Positions 8,861-17,472 are shown, counted from the first letter of the stretch. The stretch: 64,000 nucleotides of DNA from Virgibacillus_F flavescens (GCF_050574275.1 NZ_CP192260.1:372001-436000); one strand, 5' to 3'. Program-made: numbers and translations. Notes: a model not told the origin generated them from the sequence alone.

Positions 8861-9712
8861 TTGACAAAATCTCTATACTGCGACTTAACAGTTGGTTATT
8901 TTCCACGATGAATCAGCAACGAGATTTCCGCTGATGGCAGTCGCTCACCTTAGGGCGGCTGGTGAGCCTCGTAGCCACTGAAAAGTTGTGTGTGGCACGA
9001 AATATGTGGATCTATTTTCGCATCTTCGAATATACTACGCTTTCCGTGGGCACGGCTTCAGCTTCCTCGGATAAGCAAAAACCGCTTTCCTGCGGGATCT
9101 TCAGCTCGCGTTGTTCCCACAGGATAAGGAAAGCTTCCCTGAAAATGCATCGCACGAAGAAAAAGTACTTTTCTTTTTCGAGGAGTCTTCGTATATTCGA
9201 AGATGCTTAGTTAAAGGTGAGAAATTAAATTTTAAAGATCTCTCTCTTTTTCAGTAACCTATGCCTTTTCTCCCGCAGGAGTCGACTGCCATCCGCTCCA
9301 ATCTCTTGACGAAATGTGGATGTCGAGGATTTATTAACTGCCTCCCTGATAGCACGGCTATTTCTACATGCACTAGTTAAAGAAAAAACAAATACGTAAA
9401 AGCTTTACCAGTCCTGGTGAGTGGAGGGTGGTGACTCCTGCGGGAACAGCACGAGTCTGAAGGCCCCGCAGAAAAGCATTTTTAAGAGGAAGGCCAACTA
9501 AACCCGTCCTTTGCGGACAACGTTGGCATACCCCTTGTCGGGGCAAGGAGACTGAAGCCGTGCCCGCGGAAAGCATCCGCCCGTATCGATCCCGGACGGC
9601 AGCAATAGAACAAGTTTTTGTAATAAAGTTACGTCGCATTATATCTAAAGCGACAAAGTAACTAGCAACATGTTTTAGGAATAGACATATTTGTAATCCG
9701 TCGCAAGCAACC
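8861..9712. repeat. M1 compound palindromic repeat, copy B (with nested M2)
   Basis: The copy begins at TTGACAAAATCTCTATACTG. It contains the P1 hairpin half (CAACGAGATTTCCGC, GATGGCAGTCG on the left; CGACTGCCATCCGCTCCAAT on the right). P1 is split by a nested M2 element at 8976-9255. The P2 half follows (CCAGTCCTGGTGAGTGGAGG, GACTCCTGCGGGAACAGCAC, GTGCCCGCGGAAAGCATCCG, GGACGGCAGC). P2 also carries an extra GCGGACAACGTTGGC ... CCCCTTGTCGGGG segment shared with the 56-kb copy. It ends near GAATAGACATATTTGTAATC. Open frames here (8962-9210, 9373-9741) are by-products of GC-rich palindromes. No gene is seen between 8770 and 9805. Confidence 0.85.
8976..9255. repeat. M2 palindromic element nested in M1 copy B
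   Basis: It is bounded by CACTGAAAAG and CTTTTTCAGT. Inner hairpin arms are GCATCTTCGAATATACTACG on the left and CTTCGTATATTCGAAGATGC on the right. The flanking M1 P1 sequence resumes after it (GGTGAGCCTC before, CCTATGCC after) with about 30 bp of the M1 core missing. Confidence 0.8.
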
Positions 9713-9805
9713 CATATTTCAAGTAATACAGTGTTTTGCATTCATCATGATTATCTTTGGGCGAAAGTGGAATTATTAATAATTTTTTGCCCCAATATCG
9801 TGCAT

Positions 9806-10420
9806 TTATTCTGTAGGATGGCCGTCGAATTCAGCAGTTCCAATACCCTCAGTATCATCCACAATCCCTATATTTTCATCACTGTTTATATACATTTCAT
9901 CATAGTTATCATAATCATGATTTCCACCTAGGTCTGATGGCGTATCAGATGAACCATATCTTCCGACTTCCTGGAGTGCATCTTCTCTGTCATATCCAGT
10001 TTGGGTTTCGTTTGTATGCTGATGGATATCTGGCGTTAAAACATCTTCCTCAACAGGCCGATACGCTACAAATCCTGCTCTGCCTGCATGAAGAACACAT
10101 TGATCTGCTGTTGGAATGGCTTGCATTCTTTCCATTGGAATATCAATTCCGCACGTTCGGCATATACCATACGTTCCTTCCTCAATAGAAGATAATGCCT
10201 CATTAATCTCCTTTAATTCAACTTCTACATGCTGTGACAACGCTTGATCCCGGTGCTGGTCAAACAATTCCGTTCCCATATCAGCAGGATGGTTGTCGTA
10301 ATTCGAGAGCTCTTGATTTCTCCTGGAGTATTCACCTTCCGACTCCATTTGATCAAATAATTCCATCTGCCTTTTTACTAACTGGTTTTTGAAAAATGAT
10401 ACTTGATCACTTGAAAGCAT
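9806..10420 (-). CDS. yteA: YteA-family DksA/TraR-type zinc-finger protein
   Basis: A 204-residue protein of the YteA (sporulation-associated) branch of the TraR/DksA family. An N-terminal coiled-coil region includes FFKNQLVKRQMELFDQMESE, then the conserved segment DNHPADMGTELFDQHRDQAL, then a Cys-zinc finger (GICRTCGIDIPMERM ... ADQC), and an acidic C-terminal tail rich in Asp, Tyr and Asn. The family is widespread in spore formers. Binding in the RNA polymerase secondary channel is inferred from DksA only. It is monocistronic, and the repeat region lies 3' of it. Confidence 0.88.
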   Translation of the reverse strand: MLSSDQVSFFKNQLVKRQMELFDQMESEGEYSRRNQELSNYDNHPADMGTELFDQHRDQALSQHVEVELKEINEALSSIEEGTYGICRTCGIDIPMERMQAIPTADQCVLHAGRAGFVAYRPVEEDVLTPDIHQHTNETQTGYDREDALQEVGRYGSSDTPSDLGGNHDYDNYDEMYINSDENIGIVDDTEGIGTAEFDGHPTE

Positions 10421-10500
10421 CGTCTTTTCCCCCTTTATATAGATATATATTAGTGCTACCTATAATTTGTGCAAAAGACAAGCATTCATGCGGTTAAAAG

Positions 10501-10950
10501 CTATTGGTTTTTATCCCAAATCATGTCAATGTGAGGTATATTATCGTCCAGGTATACGTCGGATATTTGAATAAATCCAAGGCTTGAATAAAAGGTATGT
10601 AAGTATTTTTGAGCCTGAATTTTTATTGTATTTTCCTGCCATTGATTCTCAACATGATCCATCGCTTTTTCCATTATTAATTTTGCATAGCCGTTTCCTC
10701 GAAAGGTTTTAACTACTAATACGCGACCAATTGACACCTCTTCATATTTTTTATGGCTTGGTAAAATTCTTACATATGCTGCAATTTTATCCTCGATTGT
10801 TAAAAAGAAATGGCTCGCTTCCTGATCATAATTATCCAACTCTTCGTACGGACATTCTTGCTCTATGACAAACACATCGACGCGAGCTTTCATAATGCCA
10901 TATAACTCTTCATTTGTTAGATCCTGAAAGTTTTTCATATTCCAATTCAA
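10501..10950 (-). CDS. ElaA-like GNAT N-acetyltransferase
   Basis: About 149 residues. It is close to ElaA, with KARVDVFVIEQECPYEELDN near the N-terminus, the acetyl-CoA loop motif VVKTFRGNGYAKLIMEKAM, and the C-terminal YSSLGFIQISDVYLDDNIPH. The frame opens at a GTG (10962) that lies inside the GAGGTGG ribosome site. A TTG at 10950 has correct spacing and begins where ElaA proteins begin, so it is preferred. The acyl acceptor is unknown. The gene sits between nrdB and yteA as a separate unit. Confidence 0.8.
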   Translation of the reverse strand: MNWNMKNFQDLTNEELYGIMKARVDVFVIEQECPYEELDNYDQEASHFFLTIEDKIAAYVRILPSHKKYEEVSIGRVLVVKTFRGNGYAKLIMEKAMDHVENQWQENTIKIQAQKYLHTFYSSLGFIQISDVYLDDNIPHIDMIWDKNQ

Positions 10951-10987
10951 CTGTACATCCACCTCAGTTTTTTCTTTTTATACTAGC

Positions 10988-11021
10988 AGAAAAGCAGCCT
11001 CTGCACTAGAAGCTGCTTTTA
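10988..11021 (-). terminator. Rho-independent terminator of nrdAB
   Basis: On the minus strand AAAAGCAGC pairs with GCTGCTTTT around a 13-nt loop, directly after the nrdB stop codon. Confidence 0.8.
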
Positions 11022-11025
11022 ACAC

Positions 11026-12069
11026 TTAAAGATCATCAAAACCGTTATCGTTATAATTCACTTTCGTATACTGTCTTGATTTTTGTTCAAAAAAGTCTGA
11101 TTTACCAAGGTCTATTTCTTCATAGGCTTTAATCCACCGCAAAGGATTTTTGCGGTATTCTGGATATGGACGTTCATAGCCAAGCTGTTTGCAGCGGATG
11201 TTTGCATAAAATTTTATATAAGCTTCCACATCCTGAATATTAATCCCTGTAATTTTATCTCCTATGATATAGTTTGCCCATTCAATCTCTAAATCAGCTG
11301 CTTCTTTGAATGTATCCTGCACAAAGGCTGCTAATTCATCTGTTTCATATTCGGGATACTCAGCTAAAACCTCTTTATAAATTCTTACGAATAAATCTAC
11401 ATGTATCTGCTCATCCCGGTTAATATAGTTAATCATGGTGGATGTTCCAACCATCTTTTGATTTCGTGCCAGATGGTAGAAAAATGCAAACCCTGAATAG
11501 AAGAACAGACCTTCTAAAATAACGTCATAGACGATCGACTTTAACATAGTTTCTACCGTAGGACTTTCTACAAAGTCCTTATACCCATTGGTAATGAAGT
11601 CATTTCGCTTTTCCAGGACAGGTTCATTTCGCCAAAAATCAAATACTTCATCCTGCTCTGACTTGGACACGAGGCTTGAAAGCACATATGAATAAGAGTG
11701 ATTATGGATAACCTCCTGTTGCGCCAGAATAATCATTAGTGCGTTTATACTTGAATCGGTTAAGTAATCAGCGACCTTACCGGCATAGTCTGTTTGAATA
11801 CTGTCCAGCAGTGCTAGCAATCCTATTATTTTTAAGAATGCTTCTTGTTCATCATTGGTCAGCGACTGCATTTGTTTTCGGTCCTGTGCCATATTTATTT
11901 CAAAAGGTGTCCAAAAATTTCCGAGCATTTTTTTATATTTTGGATATGCCCAGGAATATCTGACATCATCCCAGTTTAATACATTTGAACTTCTCCCATT
12001 AATAATCCCTGTCGATCGATTTGGAGCATGTTTATCCATTATTGTACGTGATTGGACAGATACAGTCAT
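11026..12069 (-). CDS. nrdB: Class I ribonucleotide reductase, small (R2, radical) subunit
   Basis: A 347-residue R2 protein. All metal ligands align with the E. coli enzyme: D89 (LLDSIQ), E119 and H122 (QQEVIHNHSY), E186 (ILEGLFF), and E220 and H223 (DEQIHVDLF). The radical tyrosine is Y126, seven residues after E119 as usual. It stores the radical that the large subunit uses to reduce ribonucleotides for DNA synthesis. It starts 25 nt after nrdA in one operon. No nrdI lies beside it, unlike typical class Ib nrdEF loci, so a class Ia-like type is favoured; the nrdF label is possible. Confidence 0.93.
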   Translation of the reverse strand: MTVSVQSRTIMDKHAPNRSTGIINGRSSNVLNWDDVRYSWAYPKYKKMLGNFWTPFEINMAQDRKQMQSLTNDEQEAFLKIIGLLALLDSIQTDYAGKVADYLTDSSINALMIILAQQEVIHNHSYSYVLSSLVSKSEQDEVFDFWRNEPVLEKRNDFITNGYKDFVESPTVETMLKSIVYDVILEGLFFYSGFAFFYHLARNQKMVGTSTMINYINRDEQIHVDLFVRIYKEVLAEYPEYETDELAAFVQDTFKEAADLEIEWANYIIGDKITGINIQDVEAYIKFYANIRCKQLGYERPYPEYRKNPLRWIKAYEEIDLGKSDFFEQKSRQYTKVNYNDNGFDDL

Positions 12070-12094
12070 TAACGTAATGCCTCCTTATTATTTA

Positions 12095-14332
12095 TCAGCT
12101 GGAACAGGATTCACATTCTTCTATATCCGTTGAGGTGGACCGTAAGTAATATGTGGTCTTAAATCCCGATTTCCATGCTTGTACATGTATGTCCAATAGT
12201 TCTCTTGCCTGCACACCATTCGGAACATAAATGTTAAACGAAATCCCCTGATCAATATGTTTTTGTCTAACTGCGTTTTGAGCAACACTCCACTTTTGAT
12301 CAATTAAATAAGCTGACTTATAGTACCATGTTGTCTCTGAATTCAAGTCTGGAGCAGTAACAGGAATTTTAAAATCCTTCTTCTCTTCGGAATAGAACTT
12401 TCTGAATATCGGATCTATACTTGCTGAACTTCCGGCAATTAAGGACGTTGAAGAATTTGGCGCCACTGCCATCAAGTAGCTATTCCGAATGCCATACCTC
12501 TTTACATCTCTCTGCAAATCGTTCCAGCTAAATTCTGAATCTGTACTTAGATAGCCTTTCCGTTCAAAATATTTACCTGTTTCCCATTCCGATCCATTAA
12601 ATAAAGGGTATGCATCTTTCTCTTTGGCTAGCTTCATACTTGCCCCTATTGTTAGATAGGCTATTTTTTCGTACAATTGATCTGCAAAATCAACAGCAGC
12701 TTGACTCTCCCACTTAATCCTTTTTTGTGCGAGCAGATGATGCCATCCGAACGTACCAAGTCCAATTGCCCTATACCGCTGATTCGTATATTCAGCCTGT
12801 GGAACCGGTATATGATTTAAATCAATAACGTTGTCCAGCATCCTAACCTGAATTGGTATTAACTCTTCAAGCACATTATCCTTAACTGCCCGTCCAAGAT
12901 TAATGGAAGACAGATTGCATACTACAAAATCACCTGACTCTTTGGTAATCATGATTTTGCCGTCACTTGTTTGCTGGTCAATAAACATGGTAGGACTTTG
13001 ATTTTGCATAATTTCTGTGCAAAGATTGCTGCAATAAATCATTCCAGTATTGTTATTCACGTTTTGACGATTAACTTCATCACGGTAAAATAAGAATGGT
13101 CCTCCTGTTTCAAGCTGACTCTTCATAATATTTTTCATGATTTCTATAGCCGGAACTGCTTCTTTTGAAAGTTTGTCACTCGCCACACATTCAGCATATT
13201 TTAATCGGAATGAACCAGTGTGCTTCTCCTCGTCGTAATAGTCTTCCAGTGAGTATCCCATTACTGATCGAACCTCATGCGGATCAAATAAATACCAATC
13301 TTCCCGCTCTTCTACCTTTTCCATAAACAAGTCGGGTAACGTTACACCTGTAAATAGGTCGTGGGTCCGCATCCGTTCATCACCATTATTTAGTTTGGAA
13401 TCAAGAAACGAATGTATGTCTTTATGCCAAACGTCCAAATAAACACAAATCGCTCCTTTTCGCTGACCCAGCTGATCGACGCTCACAGCAGTATTATTTA
13501 ATTGTTTCATCCATGGTATAACACCTGAAGATGCACCTTGGAAACCTTTAATCATGCTGCCACTGGACCTTATTTTGCCCATATATACGCCAATTCCTCC
13601 ACCGTTTTTTGAGAGATTGGCAATATCCGTGTTACTGTCGTAGATGCTTTGCAGACTGTCATCCAGCGTATCGATGAAACAACTGGACAACTGACCATAA
13701 CTTTTGCCTGCATTTGCAAGTGTTGGTGTCGCGACTGTCATATATAAATTACTCATCGCCCAATATGCCTGTTCTACCAGTGTTAATCTATTTTCAGTCG
13801 CCTCTCCCTGCATAAGCGTCATCGCGATAATCATGAAGCGCTCTTGCGGCAGTTCAAAAATTTGTTTAGTATAACCTTTCGCCACATAACGATCTGCCAG
13901 TGTTTTTAAACCTATAAAAGTAAAAAGGCGATCACGGTCCGGATTCACTACAGTTCCCAGATAATCTATCTCCTTTTTTGTGTAGGAATGCAGAATTGCT
14001 TTATCATAAATGCCTATTTCCGTTACTTTCTCAATTAAGGTATACAATGAACCATATTTATTCTCGTAATCATAGCCGCGATTTTCCGCTGCTTGCTGGT
14101 ATAGCCATTCCGCATAAATCATTGCAGCCACATATGTCCAATCAGGATTTTCTTCATTTATATTGGCTAGCGCTTCCAACGTAAGCTGATTAACCCAATC
14201 TTCTGTAGAAAGACTTTCCTTCGATTGTACATTTTTATCAAGAAATGCCTGAATAGACATCTCCGAAAACGAACTCATTACGTTATTTTCTAACCGTGTT
14301 TTCCAGTCCTCTTTTACCATTGCAGTTTGCAT
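12095..14332 (-). CDS. nrdA: Class I ribonucleotide reductase, large (R1, catalytic) subunit
   Basis: A 745-residue R1 protein. Active-site residues are all present: C218 (SSCFID), N436-C438-E440 (CSNLCTEI), C472 (VVCNLSSINLG), the radical-transfer pair Y728-Y729 (TTYYLRS) and a C-terminal redox pair C740/C743. No N-terminal ATP-cone motif is visible; the R1 core begins near residue 45, so allosteric overall-activity control may be absent. The start ATG follows AAGGAGA. The mRNA leader holds a cobalamin riboswitch and terminator, and the promoter is overlapped by NrdR-like boxes, so expression should fall when adenosylcobalamin is plentiful. Confidence 0.93.
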   Translation of the reverse strand: MQTAMVKEDWKTRLENNVMSSFSEMSIQAFLDKNVQSKESLSTEDWVNQLTLEALANINEENPDWTYVAAMIYAEWLYQQAAENRGYDYENKYGSLYTLIEKVTEIGIYDKAILHSYTKKEIDYLGTVVNPDRDRLFTFIGLKTLADRYVAKGYTKQIFELPQERFMIIAMTLMQGEATENRLTLVEQAYWAMSNLYMTVATPTLANAGKSYGQLSSCFIDTLDDSLQSIYDSNTDIANLSKNGGGIGVYMGKIRSSGSMIKGFQGASSGVIPWMKQLNNTAVSVDQLGQRKGAICVYLDVWHKDIHSFLDSKLNNGDERMRTHDLFTGVTLPDLFMEKVEEREDWYLFDPHEVRSVMGYSLEDYYDEEKHTGSFRLKYAECVASDKLSKEAVPAIEIMKNIMKSQLETGGPFLFYRDEVNRQNVNNNTGMIYCSNLCTEIMQNQSPTMFIDQQTSDGKIMITKESGDFVVCNLSSINLGRAVKDNVLEELIPIQVRMLDNVIDLNHIPVPQAEYTNQRYRAIGLGTFGWHHLLAQKRIKWESQAAVDFADQLYEKIAYLTIGASMKLAKEKDAYPLFNGSEWETGKYFERKGYLSTDSEFSWNDLQRDVKRYGIRNSYLMAVAPNSSTSLIAGSSASIDPIFRKFYSEEKKDFKIPVTAPDLNSETTWYYKSAYLIDQKWSVAQNAVRQKHIDQGISFNIYVPNGVQARELLDIHVQAWKSGFKTTYYLRSTSTDIEECESCSS

Positions 14333-14355
14333 CTTTCACATCTCCTTTTTAATAT

Positions 14356-14394
14356 AAAAAAACCGTTTATGGCTCAATTTGGCCATAAACGGTT
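14356..14394 (-). terminator. Intrinsic terminator of the nrdA riboswitch (expression platform)
   Basis: AACCGTTTATGGCC pairs with GGCTCAATTTGG-side GCCATAAACGGTT arms (13 bp) and a run of T follows on the minus strand. It lies between the riboswitch aptamer and the nrdA ribosome site, so it must be bypassed for expression. This implies transcriptional control by the upstream aptamer. Confidence 0.85.
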
Positions 14395-14449
14395 AAAACG
14401 ACAGAAAAATACTCCTCCATCGTCTCGTCTTCTTTGGCCCCGAAGAATT

Positions 14450-14648
14450 GAAACTGGTTACAAGACTTGGCAGGTCTCCTGACTTATGTGTTTATCTACT
14501 AGAGCTCCTTCCCATATCCTTGCCGTTAAGCAAAAAGATACAGTGGAGAAAATCTCGTTCGTCCACATTCACAGTTGCGGGGACAGTTCTGGTATCACAC
14601 CAGATTCCCTATTAAGGCCAATTTCAGTTGGCCACCAACGCTTGTAGG
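14450..14648 (-). promoter_or_regulatory. Cobalamin (AdoCbl) riboswitch upstream of nrdAB
   Basis: On the minus strand the core features appear in order: GGGAATCTGGTGTGATACCA, ACTGTCCCCGCAACTGT, and the B12 box AAGTCAGGAGACCTGCC at about 14485-14469. Those match the class I cobalamin riboswitch consensus. It stands upstream of a terminator and of a B12-independent ribonucleotide reductase, a pairing known from Streptomyces class Ia nrd operons, where B12 shuts off the class I enzyme in favour of the B12-dependent class II enzyme. Confidence 0.93.
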
Positions 14649-14651
14649 ATA

Positions 14652-14697
14652 ATACTATATATAGTAATGTGATTATTTATTTAACAATATATTGTGT
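14652..14697 (-). promoter_or_regulatory. Tandem NrdR-like boxes overlapping the nrdAB promoter
   Basis: Two 16-bp sites, ATACTATATATAGTAA (14652-14667) and TAACAATATATTGTGT (14682-14697), fit the NrdR-box pattern (ACAC-WATATATW-GTGT). They are exactly 30 bp apart, about three helical turns. On the minus strand TTGTTA (14687-14682) and TATATA (14663-14658), separated by 18 nt, form a plausible promoter inside the boxes. Confidence 0.7.
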
Positions 14698-14803
14698 TTA
14701 AAGGCTAACACAGGTTGAAAATGAATGCAATACTATTGGTGAAAAAAGGAAAAAAGTGACTTACTGTCGAATTAATAGATATACGAAACAGGAGGTTATT
14801 TGA

Positions 14804-15667
14804 TTGGAAAAAACAATTGGGTTTATCGGTATCGGTGTAATGGGTAACAGCATGGCAAAAAATTTACTCGAAGCGGGCTTTTCAGTAGCCGTTCATAGTC
14901 GGACAAAGAAAAAAGCCGAGCTTCTCATCGAACAAGGTGCCGTATGGAAAAGGTCCGTAGCTGAGTTAGCTTCTGATGCAGAGGTTATCATAACAATGGT
15001 TGGGTATCCGTTAGATGTTGAGGCAGTATATTTTGGGGAAGATGGAATTCTAGAAAACGCTCGTCCAAAATCGTATATTGTGGATATGACTACATCTAAA
15101 CCAGTAATCGCCGAGAAAATATATCAGGAAGCTGCACTTCGTGGTTTATTTGCACTTGATGCACCAGTATCAGGAGGCGATATTGGCGCTCAGAAAGGAA
15201 AATTGTCGATAATGGTTGGTGGCGAGACTGAGATTTATCAGGAATTGCTTCCTGTTTTCAACGTTTTAGGAAGCAACATTATCCACCAGGGTGGAGCTGG
15301 AGCTGGCCAGCATACCAAGCTTTGTAACCAAATCACTATAGCCTCCAACATGATTGGAGTATGCGAGGCCATTGTTTATGCAAAAAAGGCAGGTCTGGAT
15401 CCCGAACTGGTTTTAGAAAGCATTACAACCGGAGCTGCCGGCAGCTGGTCATTGTCAAACTTAGCTCCACGGATGATTGAAGAAGATTTCGCTCCAGGTT
15501 TTTATGTAAAACACTTCATCAAGGACATGACGATTGCACTTGAGTCAGCCAAAGACATGGGATTGTTAACTCCAGGACTTGAGCTCTCACTGCAGCTTTA
15601 CACAGAACTTGCCGATCAAGGCGAAGGAAATAGCGGTACTCAAGCTTTGATTAAGTTGTTCGGTTAA
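14804..15667 (+). CDS. ykwC: NAD(P)-dependent beta-hydroxyacid dehydrogenase, YkwC-like
   Basis: A 287-residue 3-hydroxyisobutyrate dehydrogenase-family enzyme. It has a Rossmann motif GFIGIGVMGNSMAKNL (6-21), substrate-binding DAPVSGGDIGAQKG, and the catalytic lysine K172 in GQHTKLCNQ with N175. The length matches B. subtilis YkwC. It starts at TTG 14804 with ACAGGAGG upstream. The physiological substrate is not known; the family oxidises small beta-hydroxyacids. It is monocistronic, reading away from the nrd riboswitch. Confidence 0.88.
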   Translation: MEKTIGFIGIGVMGNSMAKNLLEAGFSVAVHSRTKKKAELLIEQGAVWKRSVAELASDAEVIITMVGYPLDVEAVYFGEDGILENARPKSYIVDMTTSKPVIAEKIYQEAALRGLFALDAPVSGGDIGAQKGKLSIMVGGETEIYQELLPVFNVLGSNIIHQGGAGAGQHTKLCNQITIASNMIGVCEAIVYAKKAGLDPELVLESITTGAAGSWSLSNLAPRMIEEDFAPGFYVKHFIKDMTIALESAKDMGLLTPGLELSLQLYTELADQGEGNSGTQALIKLFG

Positions 15668-15708
15668 ATGTTTTGAAGCACGTGCGAGGCGTGCAGTCTA
15701 TTTGATAG

Positions 15709-16008
15709 TTACTTACGCTTATCAATTTGTTCTTGAACTATAAAAGCTAAATCGTCATTTCCGAAAAGCTGTAATACATGCATAACAGTCGAGTCAGGAA
15801 TTTCTTCTGACTCTTCTTTAGATACAGTTAATTCCAACGCTTCCCTCAAAGCATTATTTTTCATTTGAGACGGATATGCCTGTTCATATAGTTCCTTTGG
15901 TTCAAGTTCATTGTTTATACACCACTGCGCATAAATTAGAATCATCATCTTTTCATCATTTTGATAACTTTCAATGACCTTCTCTTCCATTTCTTTTTGT
16001 CCCATCAT
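15709..16008 (-). CDS. Small conserved-looking hypothetical protein
   Basis: A 99-residue soluble, acidic, largely helical protein with no motif I recognise (MEEKVIESYQNDEKMMILIY near the start). It overlaps the methyltransferase gene by the ATGA-type junction at 16008 and follows it on the same strand, so the two are translationally coupled. The ribosome site AGGTGAAT lies in the upstream gene. Good coding character and coupling support a real gene; function is unknown. Confidence 0.7.
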   Translation of the reverse strand: MMGQKEMEEKVIESYQNDEKMMILIYAQWCINNELEPKELYEQAYPSQMKNNALREALELTVSKEESEEIPDSTVMHVLQLFGNDDLAFIVQEQIDKRK

Positions 16009-16688
16009 TATTCACCTTCTTTTCTTAGTATAAATACCCATAAAAATGTTAATGCCTGCTTTAATTCAATTGGTAATCCTTCATGATTGCTGGCCTTCAC
16101 ACCGTCACGGTATACTCCGAATCCATTTACATATGTAAACCCATTTTCTGTTGCCAGTTTCTGAAACTCCCAGGGCATCATCGTATTTGCAATCGCTTTA
16201 TCCCCATACACCCTAGGAAAACTATGTGTTCTTGGTCCCGCTGTAGGTCCTAAAATCCCGACACAAAGCAGACCATCTTTTTTCAAAACACGGCTCAGCT
16301 GTTTTAATGCAGTCGCAGGTATTTCTGTCCATTCCAATACATTGATCGAAACGACCCCGTCGCAGCTGTTATTTTCAAATGGCAAGTCCATTACATCTCC
16401 CTGTACGAAAGAAATATCCTTTGCCCGTTCTTTAGCAAGATTAACCATTTCACTTGAGAGATCCATTCCGATAACATCATAGCCTGCCTGTTGCAGTTTG
16501 TACGTACCATAACCATCTCCGCAGCCGATATCATAGACCTTACTACCCTTTTTCAGGTGCTTTTCAATAAAAGGGACTATGTCCTTTCTACTGCCGTTGT
16601 CCCACATATTCACACTGCGTTCATTCCAGAATTGCGCCCGGCTATCCCATTGCAATTCTGCTTCTTTATTCCAATTAAAATATGTCAC
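16008..16688 (-). CDS. Class I SAM-dependent methyltransferase
   Basis: A 226-residue methyltransferase. Motif I is VYDIGCGDGYGTYKLQQAG, the acidic residue ending strand 2 is in VIGMDLSSEMVNLAKERA, motif II is ISFVQGDVMDLPFENNSCD, and motif III is LSRVLKKDGLLCVGILG. It resembles UbiE/YcgJ-type small-molecule methyltransferases, but the substrate cannot be read from sequence. It is first gene of a two-gene unit with the 99-residue protein. Confidence 0.85.
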   Translation of the reverse strand: MTYFNWNKEAELQWDSRAQFWNERSVNMWDNGSRKDIVPFIEKHLKKGSKVYDIGCGDGYGTYKLQQAGYDVIGMDLSSEMVNLAKERAKDISFVQGDVMDLPFENNSCDGVVSINVLEWTEIPATALKQLSRVLKKDGLLCVGILGPTAGPRTHSFPRVYGDKAIANTMMPWEFQKLATENGFTYVNGFGVYRDGVKASNHEGLPIELKQALTFLWVFILRKEGE

Positions 16689-16963
16689 TCTATAAAACCC
16701 CCTTCATCTGATTTTATTATACCTTAGTAGTGGGTATTCGTGCAGGTATGAAATGAACGAGGCAATTGTTCACATTTATGCGGAATTAAACTGCATCCAG
16801 TTAGTAAAACTTGCATTTGCTCTAAAGCTTTATAAGTATAACTCAATTATCGCAGAATAAAATAAGGTGATCCTCCAGAACTGAATATCTCGCAATCCAT
16901 TTTCATAGTGACACAAAATCTCTATACTGCGAATTAGTTGCCGTAAGAATCATTCCGAAGGAA

Positions 16964-17174
16964 ACTGAAAAAGCTACATGAAATACAAATTAAGAGGATC
17001 TGCGATCGCATCATCGAATTCACTTCGCTTTCCGCGGGCACGGCTTCAGTCTCCTCGAGAAGCCCACTCTGCGGGGCCTTCAGACTCGTGCTGTTCCCGC
17101 AGGAGTCTCGTGAATTCGATGATGCTGGATTGATGTGCGAAAGTGAAATTTTTAATATCTATCCCTTTTTCAGT
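16964..17174. repeat. M2 palindromic element, first of two in M1 copy C
   Basis: Ends are ACTGAAAAAG and CTTTTTCAGT. Arms are GCATCATCGAATTCAC and GTGAATTCGATGATGC, perfectly complementary but different from the arms of every other copy here. The core is in the opposite orientation to the second copy. Confidence 0.8.
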
Positions 17175-17260
17175 TGCTAGTGCATCGGCGCTTTTTCTTC
17201 ACTGCAGTCGACTTCTAGGGTAGGACGAGCATAGGTAAGACCTGGATCGCGCTAGTATGT

Positions 17261-17472
17261 CACTGAAAAAGCGGTAGGTTCTAAAAAATATTATTTCCAC
17301 TTCAACCTAGCATCTTCGAATATACGAAGACTCCTGTGGGAAGTAAGAGATCGGTGAGACCCCGAAGGACGCCAGTCCAAGGAGGCTCACCACTCGCCCA
17401 CGGAAAGCGAAGTATATTCGAAGATGCGATCGCAGATCCACTAAGTCAATATTTCGTGTAACTTTTTCAGTA
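17261..17472. repeat. M2 palindromic element, second of two in M1 copy C
   Basis: Ends are CACTGAAAAAG and CTTTTTCAGTA. Arms are GCATCTTCGAATATACGAAG and CGAAGTATATTCGAAGATGC, flanked by GATCGCAGATCC on the right. The core reads GACTCCTGTGGGA ... CCACGGAAAGC. Confidence 0.8.

Noticed and set aside
8962..9741. Open frames of 82 and 122 codons in the 9-kb repeat region
   Set aside because: They run through GC-rich palindromes, have no ribosome site and are not kept open in other M1 copies.
9806..10188. Plus-strand frames inside yteA
   Set aside because: Shadow frames of a well-supported gene on the other strand.
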